The notes below the pieces were generated by a model. The model ran no database searches. It worked only from the letters and a program-made list of their open reading frames with translations, and was not told the DNA's origin. This document shows positions 36,988 to 45,865 of a stretch of 64,000 bases of DNA, piece after piece. This DNA is from Thalassospira sp. ER-Se-21-Dark (GTDB lineage Bacteria > Pseudomonadota > Alphaproteobacteria > Rhodospirillales > Thalassospiraceae), in the NCBI RefSeq assembly GCF_017922435.1, contig NZ_VDEZ01000002.1, positions 248,001-312,000 on the forward strand, written 5' to 3'. The position numbers and the translations under genes were made by a program. Positions within the stretch are counted from its first letter, which is position 1. Each line of letters starts with the position of its first letter.

Positions 36988-37788
36988 TCAGGCCGATTTG
37001 CGCTGGTTGGCGGCGTCTTCGGCTTTGATCGCTTCGTCATGCATCAGCGACAGAATGGTGCGCTTATAATCCATGAATTCCGGGCTGGTGAGCGCATCGA
37101 TATGGCGGGGGCGTTCGATGTTGATATCAAGCGACTGTTTGATCAGTCCGGGGCGGGCGGACATCACATGCACTTCATCGCCAAGGAAGATTGCCTCGTC
37201 AATGTCATGGGTGATGAACAGGACCGTCTTGCGGCGGCTTTGCCAGACATCAAGCAGGAGTTCCTGCATCATCTGACGGGTCTGGCTGTCTAGCGCGCCA
37301 AATGGTTCATCCATCAGCAAAATGCGCGGATCATTGGCAAGTGCGCGGGCAAGGGCCACGCGCTGGCGCATGCCGCCTGAAAGCTCCTTGGGATAGGATT
37401 TCTCAAACCCGTCAAGATGAACGGCCTTGAGCAGATCATCGGCGATGTCTTCGCATTCGGATTTGGCAAGGTTTTTAAGCTGCGGGCCGAACATGACGTT
37501 TTCACGCACCGTCAGCCAGGGAAACAGGGTGTAGCTTTGAAACACCATGCCGCGATCAGCAGACGGGCCATTGATCGGTTCGCCATCGAGTTCAAGCCGC
37601 CCCGATGTCGGGGTTTCAAGCCCGGCGACAAGGCGCAAAAGCGTGGATTTGCCACAGCCCGACGGGCCGACAATCACTGAAAAGGTGTCGTTGGCAACAT
37701 CAAGCGAGACGTCATCCAGGGCCAGAACCGGTGGTTTGCCCTTGGGCTCGAAACGGACCGTGATGTCACGGAGGGAAAGCATGCTCAT
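36988..37788 (-). CDS. SsuB/TauB-type ABC transporter ATPase
   Basis: A 266-residue ATPase of the nitrate/sulfonate/taurine class with Walker A GPSGCGKS, Q-loop VFQSYTLFPW, signature LSGGMRQR, Walker B ILLMDEP and switch His in FITHDIDEAI. It is last in the operon ureohydrolase, binding protein, permease, ATPase. The ureohydrolase hints that the cargo is a guanidino compound or guanidine rather than a sulfonate. Confidence 0.9.
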   Translation of the reverse strand: MSMLSLRDITVRFEPKGKPPVLALDDVSLDVANDTFSVIVGPSGCGKSTLLRLVAGLETPTSGRLELDGEPINGPSADRGMVFQSYTLFPWLTVRENVMFGPQLKNLAKSECEDIADDLLKAVHLDGFEKSYPKELSGGMRQRVALARALANDPRILLMDEPFGALDSQTRQMMQELLLDVWQSRRKTVLFITHDIDEAIFLGDEVHVMSARPGLIKQSLDINIERPRHIDALTSPEFMDYKRTILSLMHDEAIKAEDAANQRKSA

Positions 37789-37802
37789 AACGGTATCGCC
37801 CC

Positions 37803-38597
37803 TTAAAAATCAGCAGACCAGGGCAGCAAGCGCCGGCGTGCCCATTTAAAGAAGAAATCGGTGATCAGTCCCAGAATGCCGATGGTAAAGACACCGAGCA
37901 AAATCACATCGGTAAACAGCCCGCGCATGGCGTTGAGGATCATGTAGCCAAGGCCGGTATCAGCCGCGACCAGTTCGGCCACCACAAGATAGGTCCAGGC
38001 CCAGCCCATGGTGACGCGCAGGTTATCCATCACGCCGGGCATGCATGCAGGCACCAGAACGCGGGTGACGACACGGCGGCGATCCGCACCGAGCGTGTAG
38101 GCGCAATCAATCAGGTCCTTGGAAATCCGGGCCGAAACGTCGGAAATCAAAATCAGCTGCTGGAAAAAGGTGCCGAGGAAAATCACCATGATTTTCTGTT
38201 CGACCCCGATGCCGATCCACAGGATCAGAAGCGGGATCAGGGCGGAAACCGGGATATAGCGCATGAAGCCGGTGATCGGTTCAATCAGCGCCTGAACCGC
38301 ACGGAAACTGCCCATCAGAATGCCGATCGGTACGGCAAAGACGGAGGCCAGGATAAAGCCCGACAGGATGACAACAAGGCTTGCCCACATATGTTCAAAC
38401 AACGACATATTGGCGATGCGCTTGATGCCAGCTTGAACCACTTCATGCGGGGCGGCAAGGAAGTCCCGGGGCGTGATCCCGCCATAGGTGAGCAAGCACC
38501 ACAGGGCCAGGACAACAGCAACCGAAATCAGCGACAGGGTGACATAGGTCGACCTTTCGATATCGGTCTTGGGCGAGAAAAGGGATCTGGTCCACAT
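37803..38597 (-). CDS. SsuC/TauC-type ABC transporter permease
   Basis: A 264-residue inner-membrane permease with about six helices. The cytoplasmic ATPase-contact loop is DLIDCAYTLGADRRRVVTRVLVPACMPGVMDNLRV. Fourteen bases separate it from the ATPase gene. It forms the channel of the importer encoded at 36988-39606. Confidence 0.9.
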   Translation of the reverse strand: MWTRSLFSPKTDIERSTYVTLSLISVAVVLALWCLLTYGGITPRDFLAAPHEVVQAGIKRIANMSLFEHMWASLVVILSGFILASVFAVPIGILMGSFRAVQALIEPITGFMRYIPVSALIPLLILWIGIGVEQKIMVIFLGTFFQQLILISDVSARISKDLIDCAYTLGADRRRVVTRVLVPACMPGVMDNLRVTMGWAWTYLVVAELVAADTGLGYMILNAMRGLFTDVILLGVFTIGILGLITDFFFKWARRRLLPWSADF

Positions 38598-38628
38598 GAT
38601 GCTTGCTCTTTAAGCTTGGGTGTTCGTG

Positions 38629-39606
38629 TTACTTGACGATGTCGGCAGCCAGCAGACTTTTCGGATCAGCGTCCAGCGTGATCAGGCCGCTTTCCTTGCC
38701 AAGGGTCATGGCATTGGCAATGGTGGCAACGATGCCATCCGGGTTGGACGGGTCCATGAAGGTCTTGTTCATGGCAGCATCGTAAAACGCGATGCCCGAA
38801 CGGGTGTCGGCAAAGACCGCCGGATCATCAAGCCAGCCACCAACGCCTTTGGCCATAATCACGTCGGCTGCTTCTTCGTTTTCTTTCTGCCAGGCAACGG
38901 CCTTGGCCCATGCGCGATAAAGGGCTTCCATTTCCGGACGACGGGCCTCCAAGGTTTCCTCGGTCGTGACCGCGATGTCGGTGATCAGGCCAGGTGCCTT
39001 GGAACTGTCAATCAGCAGGTGACCATGTTCGGTATCCTGCCCGCGGGTCAGCCATGGTTCCCACGTCACGGCGGCGTCAACACGCTTGGCAACAAAGGCC
39101 GCACCGGCGTCCCCGGCCGACATGTTCATCGAGTTAACGTCAGAAAGACTCATGCCGGCTTCCTTGAGAAGGACGCTCAGGAAGAACTGCGAAACGGAGC
39201 CCTCGGTATAGGCGACATTTTTGCCTTTGAGGTCGGCAAGGCTTTTGATGTCGGCATTGGCGACAATTCCGTCGCCGCCACGTGAATCATCAAGTGCAAA
39301 CAGATAGGTCAGGGGATGGTCTTTGGTGTAAAAACCAAGCACGGTGTCAATGGTGGTAACCGCAACATCAATCCGACCAGCGGCAAGGGCCGGCATACGG
39401 GTTTTGACGTCTTCCATGACGACGAGTTTGACATCAAGGCCTTCGTCTTCAAAGAAGCCTTCTTCCTGCGCGATATAAAGCGGGCCATAGCCAACCCAGG
39501 TGGAGTGGGCAATGGTCAGTTCCTCGGCCGAGGCGGCGGTGGACAGCGAGAAGGCGGTTGCGAGGGCCGCACCCGACAGGCAGATTTTCGAAAGAATGCG
39601 TTTCAT
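38629..39606 (-). CDS. SsuA/NMT1-type solute-binding protein
   Basis: A 325-residue periplasmic binding protein. The signal peptide is residues 1-27 (cut after ASA). The mature part starts EELTIAHSTWVGYGPLYIAQEEGFFEDEGLDVKLV, the typical NMT1/SsuA opening. WVGYGPLYIA and the TEGSVSQFFL region line the ligand cleft. Such proteins bind sulfonates, nitrate, thiamine precursors or, in some ureohydrolase-linked operons, guanidine-type cations. The ligand here is unproven. Confidence 0.88.
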   Translation of the reverse strand: MKRILSKICLSGAALATAFSLSTAASAEELTIAHSTWVGYGPLYIAQEEGFFEDEGLDVKLVVMEDVKTRMPALAAGRIDVAVTTIDTVLGFYTKDHPLTYLFALDDSRGGDGIVANADIKSLADLKGKNVAYTEGSVSQFFLSVLLKEAGMSLSDVNSMNMSAGDAGAAFVAKRVDAAVTWEPWLTRGQDTEHGHLLIDSSKAPGLITDIAVTTEETLEARRPEMEALYRAWAKAVAWQKENEEAADVIMAKGVGGWLDDPAVFADTRSGIAFYDAAMNKTFMDPSNPDGIVATIANAMTLGKESGLITLDADPKSLLAADIVK

Positions 39607-39663
39607 AGATGGTGTCTCCGGTGTGAGATGCTCTCTGATGGGTTTTGGTCTTTTTTGGTATGC

Positions 39664-40680
39664 CTAGCCCGATTTTCGGTTCGGGTTTTTGGTGGCGTTT
39701 GACCCGGCTAAGGCGCACAGCAATTCATACATGAGCGAGATGCCAAGCCAGGCTGTTCCTCCCGACGGATCAAAAGGTGGGGACACTTCAACAAGGTCCG
39801 CCCCCACAAGGTTTAGGTCGCCTAGATGCCGGATCATTTTTTGCGCCTCGCGACTGGTGAAACCGCCGATTTCCGGTGTGCCGGTGCCCGGCGCAAAGGC
39901 GGGATCGACGGAATCAATATCAAAACTGACATAGGTTTTATCGCGGCCAACAATGTCGCGGGCCTCGGCCATGACCTGATCAATGCCGCGATCAAGGACC
40001 TCTTCCATGCGGATGATGCGCACCCCTTGGGCGAGGCCCCATTCAACATCTTCGCCGTCATACATCGTGCCGCGAATGCCGATCTGAACCACGCGTTTGG
40101 GGTCAAGGTAACCGTCCTCGATCGCGCGGCGGAACGGCGTGCCGTGGGTGTATTTGAAACCGTTGAAATAGCTGTCAAACAGATCGGTATGGGCATCGAA
40201 ATGCACCATGCCAAGCGGGCCGTTGACGGCGAGTGCCTTCAGGATCGGATAGGACAGCAAATGGTCGCCACCAGCACTTAGCGGTGTGATGCCCTTTGAT
40301 TTCAGGTCGGCAACAAAGCCGGTGACACTTTCAAGCGTATCCATGATGTCGGCCGGGTTGACCGGCGCATCGCCCAGATCGGCAATGTTGCGGTCTTCAA
40401 ACGGGTTCTGGCCGGTCGCCGGATGTTTCGGGCGGATCATGGTGGAGAGATCACGCAACTGGCGCGGGCCGTGCCGCGCGCCGGGGCGGTTGGTGGTGCC
40501 GCCATCCCATGGCACGCCGACCATGGCGATATCGACGTCGCTTAAGGCGGCATCGGATAGTGAAAGATGCGGGGCGCGCATGAAGCTTGCCACCCCGGCA
40601 TAGCGCGGCAGGGTCATGGCAGAGGGCGGAACAAAGGAAATGCCTGATGCGGCATCAGGTTTGGTGGTGGCGTTGCTCAT
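39664..40680 (-). CDS. Ureohydrolase (agmatinase / guanidinobutyrase family)
   Basis: A 338-residue arginase-fold hydrolase with all dinuclear metal ligands: H140 in AGGDH, D162-H164-D166 in FDAHTD, and D254-D256 in SFDIDSVDP. SFDIDSVDPAFAPGTGTPE is typical of the agmatinase and guanidinobutyrase branch. It should remove urea from a guanidino substrate such as agmatine, 4-guanidinobutyrate or 3-guanidinopropionate; guanidine itself is possible. I chose the ATG giving MSNATTKPDA because the length then approaches that of relatives; the frame extends 21 codons further to 40743 and neither start has a clear ribosome-binding site. It is first in an operon with an ABC importer and faces a LysR gene. 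Confidence 0.88.
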   Translation of the reverse strand: MSNATTKPDAASGISFVPPSAMTLPRYAGVASFMRAPHLSLSDAALSDVDIAMVGVPWDGGTTNRPGARHGPRQLRDLSTMIRPKHPATGQNPFEDRNIADLGDAPVNPADIMDTLESVTGFVADLKSKGITPLSAGGDHLLSYPILKALAVNGPLGMVHFDAHTDLFDSYFNGFKYTHGTPFRRAIEDGYLDPKRVVQIGIRGTMYDGEDVEWGLAQGVRIIRMEEVLDRGIDQVMAEARDIVGRDKTYVSFDIDSVDPAFAPGTGTPEIGGFTSREAQKMIRHLGDLNLVGADLVEVSPPFDPSGGTAWLGISLMYELLCALAGSNATKNPNRKSG

Positions 40681-40764
40681 CTGTGGGGTCCCCGGCGGTG
40701 GTGGCGTGTCAAAATTTCCAAAAGACTGCGCAGAGATTGCCATGACGGGACGCGTTCAATAATA

Positions 40765-40775
40765 TGAAACTTTCA
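40765..40775. promoter_or_regulatory. Possible LysR-type site in the divergent promoter
   Basis: TGAAA-C-TTTCA is a short perfect palindrome in an AT-rich stretch between the ureohydrolase and LysR starts. It is short enough to be chance, so the call rests mainly on position. Confidence 0.3.
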
Positions 40776-40827
40776 AACTAAACGTCCGATTTTCTCAACC
40801 TATTGCTTTCACGAAGGTCTGCCGCCG

Positions 40828-41781
40828 ATGTCAGTGACACTTCCGCCGCTTAGTGATGTGGATTTCCGCCAGTTGCGGATTTTCCGAACCATCGTCGAAA
40901 GCAATGGCTTTACCGCTGCCCAGGACGAACTGGGCATTTCCAGATCCACCATCAGCACCCAGATGTCCGCACTTGAAACCCGGTTGGGCGTCAAGCTTTG
41001 TCGGCGCGGGCGGTCGGGCTTTTCGCTGACCGAACATGGGCAAAAGATCTATAGCGAAGTCATAAAACTGTTTGCCGCGGCCGACTCATTTCGGGCCGAG
41101 GTCGGGGCGATCCGTGGCAATATGGTGGGGGAACTTCGCATTGGCGTGGTTGATGCGATGGTCGAAAATCCCAATTGCAAACTGGATCGCGCGATTGCGC
41201 TGTTTCATGAACGGGCACCGGGCGTGCATCCGACCTTTGTTGTCGTCTCCCCCAACCAGATTGAAAATGCGTTGCTCAGTCGGCAGATGGAAATTGCCGT
41301 CATGCCCAATCAGCCGATGAATGCCGCCGTGCAGATGCAGCAGCTTTTTCACGAAGAACAGACGATGTATTGCGGCAAGGACCATCCGCTGTTTGATAAT
41401 GCAGACGCAAAAATGCCGATTGAACACCTGGCGGAGCAGAAATACGCCCGGCGCGGCTATTCGGTGGCGCTGGCGTTTCAGTCGCTGTTCAAACATCCGC
41501 CCAGTGCGACGGCCTATGATATGGAAGGGCTGGCCTATCTGATCCGAAGCGGCAAGTTTGTCAGCTTCCTGCCGACCCACTTCGCCCGGCAATGGGTAGA
41601 GCGCGGCGAGATGCGGGCATTACGGCCCGATCTGCTCAGCTTCAAGATCGCCATGTGTGTGGCGAACTTCCCGCAATCGGTGATGTCACGCATGGCGCGC
41701 GTGTTTCGCGAATGCCTGATCGAGGTGCACCCAACCGTGACCGCAATCAAAACCGTGCCGCCGTCGCTTGAGAAGAAATGA
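40828..41781 (+). CDS. LysR-family regulator of the ureohydrolase-ABC operon
   Basis: A 317-residue LysR regulator. The helix-turn-helix is VDFRQLRIFRTIVESNGFTAAQ then GISRSTISTQMSALETRLG, and the effector domain starts near residue 100. It is divergent from the ureohydrolase operon, so it most likely controls that operon in response to the guanidino substrate. Its stop lies two bases from the stop of the convergent AT-rich repeat-protein gene. Confidence 0.85.
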   Translation: MSVTLPPLSDVDFRQLRIFRTIVESNGFTAAQDELGISRSTISTQMSALETRLGVKLCRRGRSGFSLTEHGQKIYSEVIKLFAAADSFRAEVGAIRGNMVGELRIGVVDAMVENPNCKLDRAIALFHERAPGVHPTFVVVSPNQIENALLSRQMEIAVMPNQPMNAAVQMQQLFHEEQTMYCGKDHPLFDNADAKMPIEHLAEQKYARRGYSVALAFQSLFKHPPSATAYDMEGLAYLIRSGKFVSFLPTHFARQWVERGEMRALRPDLLSFKIAMCVANFPQSVMSRMARVFRECLIEVHPTVTAIKTVPPSLEKK

Positions 41782-41782
41782 G

Positions 41783-43405
41783 TTAAAGGCGGAAGCGGTT
41801 GCGCAAGCCAAGGCCGATAAGGAAGAGGAAGATGAAGCTTAACGCGCCTTGTCCGATCATGATGGCGTCGACCCAAAAGTCTGCATCGCCGGAATAAAGC
41901 CTATCGAGCGTGGCTGTTCGTAAGTCACGCGATTGTGGTAGAAAGGCCAAGCTGTTGCTAATTGATAAGAGGGTAGACTGCTTCAGTGTGGTCAACCATC
42001 CTAGACATTTTTCTGCTGCCAAAGAGAAATAAAGGATAACACCTAAGGCAAAGAAAAAGCCAAGCCAGAGAAATGGGCGGAGGATGCTTTGACCGTAATT
42101 GCAGAATCCGCTGAACGCTAGATCAAGCCCAGAACCAAGCCAAGATGTTTCAGTCCAGCGGCGCGCCCTGTTTTCATCGGCAGCAAACCGCAATGCAGCC
42201 TGATGGTCCTTGTTCGATTCTGCAATTTCCTTAAGACGTCGCAGTCTTTCAGAGATCTTTCGATCCTTGGAAATCGCCGAAAAGCATCTTAAAAAATTCT
42301 TCTTCTGAGAAGCTCGGTGCAACTTGATTTCTAGACCACTCAGTTCAACTTGATTGGATGACCTAGTCGCTCGAAGATCTGGAATGATGTTCAGCTTTCC
42401 AGTCAAAAACAGTGGTCCGTCGAATGAAGAGCCGAAAAGATCAAAACTCGTCAATGTATTCGCGCACTCAGGTAGGGCGAAAATCGCTAACTTAGTGATA
42501 GTTAGACCTTGAGCCTCTATGCGGCTTGATTGGAATGTTTCTGGATTAAAAAATAATACTGGGGCGGTTACTCGATTGAAAACCAATGCGCCATCGCCAA
42601 ATCGGGCCTTGGTAAATATAAGATCTCCCTCGGAAAACTGAGACTTTGTAAAATTGATGAGGCCTGTTCCGAAATCAGTTTCAGAAAAATCAACCCAGCC
42701 GCCGTCGAAGGTGGCCCCATTGAAATTTAGGAATCCATCACCGAATTTTGCCCCATTGAAGTCCAAATTACACTGTTCAAACCTAGCACCGTCAAAGTAG
42801 ACATCGCAATTTCCAAAGGTGGTGTCGATGAATTGTACTTCTCCTTCTCCAAAAATTGCGTTGGTAAAGTTCACGTCTCCATTTCCAAAGATCGCTTCGT
42901 TAAAGTTCACATATCCTGCGCCGAATTTTACCCCTGCAAATGTAACCCCGCTATTACCAAATTCGGTGCCGTGAAAATCAATAGCGCCCGTTCCGAATGA
43001 ACAGCCAAGGAAACTGACATCATCACTTCGAAAAGTGGTATGAAAGAAACTTACATTACTGTTTCCAAATTCGGTGCCTAGGAAGTTTACTTGGCCTTTG
43101 CCAAAATTGGCTTCACGAAAACTAATTTCCTTGCCTTTAAATTTGGCTTTAAAAAAGATTACGTCGCCTTCTCCGAAATTTGTGCGAGCGAAGCTCACGT
43201 CACCCTCGCCGAAGTCGTACGCAGCAAAGGAGAGCATTCCGTCTTTGTCATGCTCGTCAGAGAAATCTATATCCGAGAAATTGATGTACCAATCTGGGTT
43301 GTTGTTAATCCAAGCGTTCCAAGCTTCCGCACCTTTTCGCCAAAGCTTTAGTGCCGAATCCCCCTCCAAGATATTTCGTTTTCCCTGTGGGCTGTCGTTA
43401 CTCAT
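41783..43405 (-). CDS. Twelve-residue-repeat solenoid protein with C-terminal membrane domain
   Basis: A 540-residue protein of unknown function. Residues 55-275 hold about 18 tandem repeats of twelve residues with pattern xFGxGxVxFxxA (for example NFGEGDVIFFKA and IFGNGDVNFTNA). The regular Phe at positions 2 and 9 and Gly at 3 and 5 suggest a right-handed beta-solenoid related to, but longer-period than, pentapeptide repeats. After a non-repetitive part comes a basic, helical stretch (about 355-420), then two strong membrane segments (about 440-470 and 510-535) and a basic C-terminal RNRFRL. There is no signal peptide, so the solenoid is probably cytoplasmic and tethered. The gene is strikingly AT-rich against both neighbours, a sign of transfer. 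Confidence 0.75.
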   Translation of the reverse strand: MSNDSPQGKRNILEGDSALKLWRKGAEAWNAWINNNPDWYINFSDIDFSDEHDKDGMLSFAAYDFGEGDVSFARTNFGEGDVIFFKAKFKGKEISFREANFGKGQVNFLGTEFGNSNVSFFHTTFRSDDVSFLGCSFGTGAIDFHGTEFGNSGVTFAGVKFGAGYVNFNEAIFGNGDVNFTNAIFGEGEVQFIDTTFGNCDVYFDGARFEQCNLDFNGAKFGDGFLNFNGATFDGGWVDFSETDFGTGLINFTKSQFSEGDLIFTKARFGDGALVFNRVTAPVLFFNPETFQSSRIEAQGLTITKLAIFALPECANTLTSFDLFGSSFDGPLFLTGKLNIIPDLRATRSSNQVELSGLEIKLHRASQKKNFLRCFSAISKDRKISERLRRLKEIAESNKDHQAALRFAADENRARRWTETSWLGSGLDLAFSGFCNYGQSILRPFLWLGFFFALGVILYFSLAAEKCLGWLTTLKQSTLLSISNSLAFLPQSRDLRTATLDRLYSGDADFWVDAIMIGQGALSFIFLFLIGLGLRNRFRL

Positions 43406-43566
43406 TTTTCGGGTGTTTTGCCTGCAAATTGGATGGTGTATCGGGTAAGAATGCCCTTAAAAGTAGAGTTTGGCGATATAAAACCTGAATAGGGTTTGGT
43501 CTGTACCGGAATGGCCGTTATGGTTTGATCGGGCAGGGTAATTCACCGGAATGGACGATCAAGACC

Positions 43567-44700
43567 ATGCTGTCATCGCTAAATATCCGTCATATGCGTG
43601 TGTTTGTCGCAGTTGCCGATCAGGGGAATTTTACGGCTGCGGCCGGGGTTCTGGGGCTTGGAGTGCCGGCGGTTACCGCGACCATTCGCCAGTTTGAGGA
43701 TGTGACGGGCGCCGCCCTTTTTGATCGCACGACGCGGCAGGTGGCGCTGACCCAAACAGGCGAGCGGTTCTTGCCGATTGCGCGTCGGTTGCTGGCTGAT
43801 TTTGAAGAGGCGCTTGGCGATCTGGATGCGCTGTCAAAGGGGGTCGGGGGCAAGATTACGATTGCCGCGGCGCCATCGGTTCTGACGCGTATTTTGCCTG
43901 CCGTGATTTCCGAATTTGTTGCGGCCCATCCCGATGCGCGCATTCGTCTGGACGAACGCAATGCCGGTGAGGTGCATGAGGCGGTGGCGAATAATGCCGC
44001 CGATTTCGGCATTGCCGGGGAATGGCAGGCGTTGCCGGATATTGATTTTCGCCCGTTGTTTTCCGACCGGTTTGGCGTGCTGTGCCGGGCCGATCATGCC
44101 TTTGCCCAAAAATCTGTTTTACGCTGGTCGGATTTATCGGGGCAAAAGCTTGTCGGGCTGGGGCCGGAATCCGGGACCGGGGCGCTTATGGCGCAACCCG
44201 GTGTGACCAGCGATCTGTCATCGGATACCATGCCGGTTTTAAGTCCGGCCGTCCGCGATGCGGTGGCGGCGGGCATTCCGGCGGCGAAAACTGTTCTGGC
44301 CCGCGCGCAAAAGGCCATGCGGGCCGAGGAACGGGTGCTTCGGTCGCTTGACCCGAACGGCAGTAAAGCATCAGGGGAAGAGGGCGATATTGCCCTGGGC
44401 GCGACCGGCCCGATCCTGCCGCGTCCGATTGTCGAAACATCGAACACCATCACGCTGGCTGCCATGGTCGCCGAGGGCGTTGGGATCACGGTTCTGCCGG
44501 AACTCGCAGCAAAGGTTTCGGACATGGCGGCCCCGGAAAAGCTGGTGTTTGTGCCACTGACCACCCCGGAGCGCCATCGCCATATCGGCGTGATTACGCG
44601 CAAAAGCAAAAGCCTGTCGCCGATTGCGCGTCTGTTCCTTGATCAGGTGATCGCGCTTGCCCCCAAGCAGGACCTTCCGGCCAGTTTGACGTGGTATTGA
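43567..44700 (+). CDS. LysR-family regulator with insertion in effector domain
   Basis: A 377-residue LysR-type protein. The helix-turn-helix region IRHMRVFVAVADQGNFTAAAGVLGLGVPAVTATIRQFE is standard, and the effector domain begins at about residue 90 (GKITIAAAPSVLTRILPAV). Usual family length is near 300. The excess is a segment of about 70 residues, roughly 215-295 (from TSDLSSDTMPVL to GATGPILPRP), low in hydrophobic strands, before NTITLAAMVAEGVGITVLP. The ATG at 43567 fits the family N terminus better than the 14-codon longer frame. Target genes are unclear; a patatin gene follows after 106 bases. Confidence 0.82.
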   Translation: MLSSLNIRHMRVFVAVADQGNFTAAAGVLGLGVPAVTATIRQFEDVTGAALFDRTTRQVALTQTGERFLPIARRLLADFEEALGDLDALSKGVGGKITIAAAPSVLTRILPAVISEFVAAHPDARIRLDERNAGEVHEAVANNAADFGIAGEWQALPDIDFRPLFSDRFGVLCRADHAFAQKSVLRWSDLSGQKLVGLGPESGTGALMAQPGVTSDLSSDTMPVLSPAVRDAVAAGIPAAKTVLARAQKAMRAEERVLRSLDPNGSKASGEEGDIALGATGPILPRPIVETSNTITLAAMVAEGVGITVLPELAAKVSDMAAPEKLVFVPLTTPERHRHIGVITRKSKSLSPIARLFLDQVIALAPKQDLPASLTWY

Positions 44701-44806
44701 GCCGGGTCCGTTTTCGGCCATTTGATATCGATGCTGGCAGATGGTGCCGTTTGCGACATATCATGACCAGTAAGCCGAACATTATGACCCAGGTGCAGGA
44801 GATGGC

Positions 44807-45853
44807 ATGAGCGAGCGTGCGAAGCAATCGACGGCGACCAACCGCAAACAGATCAACCTTGCCCTTCAGGGCGGGGGATCGCACGGGGCGTTTACCTGGG
44901 GCGTTCTGGACCGGTTGCTTGAGGATGAGGAAATCGAGCTTGAGGCGATTTCGGGCACATCGGCCGGGGCGATGAATGCGGCCGTGGTGACATCGGGCTT
45001 TTGCAAGGGCGGGCACAAGGGCGCGCGCGAGGACCTTGAGGCGTTCTGGTCTGCGGTTTCAGAGGCTGCGCGGTTCAGCCCGCTGCAACGTTCCCCGATT
45101 GATGTTCTGTTTGGCAACTGGTCGCTTGGCAATTCGCCGATGTATCAGTGGCTTGATATGTCGGCCAAGATGTTTTCGCCCTATGATTTGAACCCGGTGG
45201 GGGATAATCCGCTGGCGGGGCTTTTGGATGATGTGGTTGATTTTGATCGTTTGAATAAAAGTCCGACCAAGCTTTTCATCACCGCGACCAATGTTGAAAC
45301 CGGGCAGGCGCGGGTATTTCGCAACCCTGATATCAGTTTGGATGTTTTGCTGGCCTCTGCCTGTTTGCCCAATATCTACAAGACCATCGAGATTGATGGC
45401 GTGCCCTATTGGGATGGGGGATATTCTGGTAATCCGAGCCTTGGGCCATTGGTGCGCGAGTGTTCGGCCAATGACACGGTTTTGGTGCAAATCAATCCGG
45501 TCAAACGGCCGGGGATCCCGAAAACCTCGCACGAGATTTCAAGTCGGCTGAACGAGATTTCGTTTAACAGCAGCCTCGTCAAGGAATTGCGCATGATGTC
45601 GGTGATCCGCAAGGACATGCCGCCCCATCAATGCGAAGCCAGCAGTTGGGGCACCATGCGCATGCATCTGATTGCCAGTGATGTGATGCTGGAACTGGAT
45701 CACACATCGAAGATGAATGCCGAATGGGATTTCATGACGATGCTGCGCGACAAGGGGCGCGAGGCGGCAGATAGCTTCCTTAAGGCGCATCGTAGCGATA
45801 TCGGTACTCGCCCGACCCTAGATCTGGAGCAGTTTGCGCCGGATTATGTTTAG
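44807..45853 (+). CDS. Patatin-like phospholipase
   Basis: A 348-residue acyl hydrolase with the patatin dyad: oxyanion loop QGGGSHGAF (residues 21-29), nucleophile S52 in GTSAG, and D203 in WDGGYSGNP. There is no signal peptide, so a cytoplasmic or injected role is possible. Bacterial relatives hydrolyse phospholipids or process polyhydroxyalkanoate granules. It stands alone between a LysR gene and a convergent TetR gene, so no pathway can be deduced. Confidence 0.9.
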   Translation: MSERAKQSTATNRKQINLALQGGGSHGAFTWGVLDRLLEDEEIELEAISGTSAGAMNAAVVTSGFCKGGHKGAREDLEAFWSAVSEAARFSPLQRSPIDVLFGNWSLGNSPMYQWLDMSAKMFSPYDLNPVGDNPLAGLLDDVVDFDRLNKSPTKLFITATNVETGQARVFRNPDISLDVLLASACLPNIYKTIEIDGVPYWDGGYSGNPSLGPLVRECSANDTVLVQINPVKRPGIPKTSHEISSRLNEISFNSSLVKELRMMSVIRKDMPPHQCEASSWGTMRMHLIASDVMLELDHTSKMNAEWDFMTMLRDKGREAADSFLKAHRSDIGTRPTLDLEQFAPDYV

Positions 45854-45865
45854 GGCGTCTCGTCG

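Noticed and set aside
41783-43405. Ordinary pentapeptide-repeat (quinolone-resistance type) protein
   Set aside because: The period is twelve residues with Phe at two fixed places, not A(D/N)LXX pentads, and a membrane domain follows.
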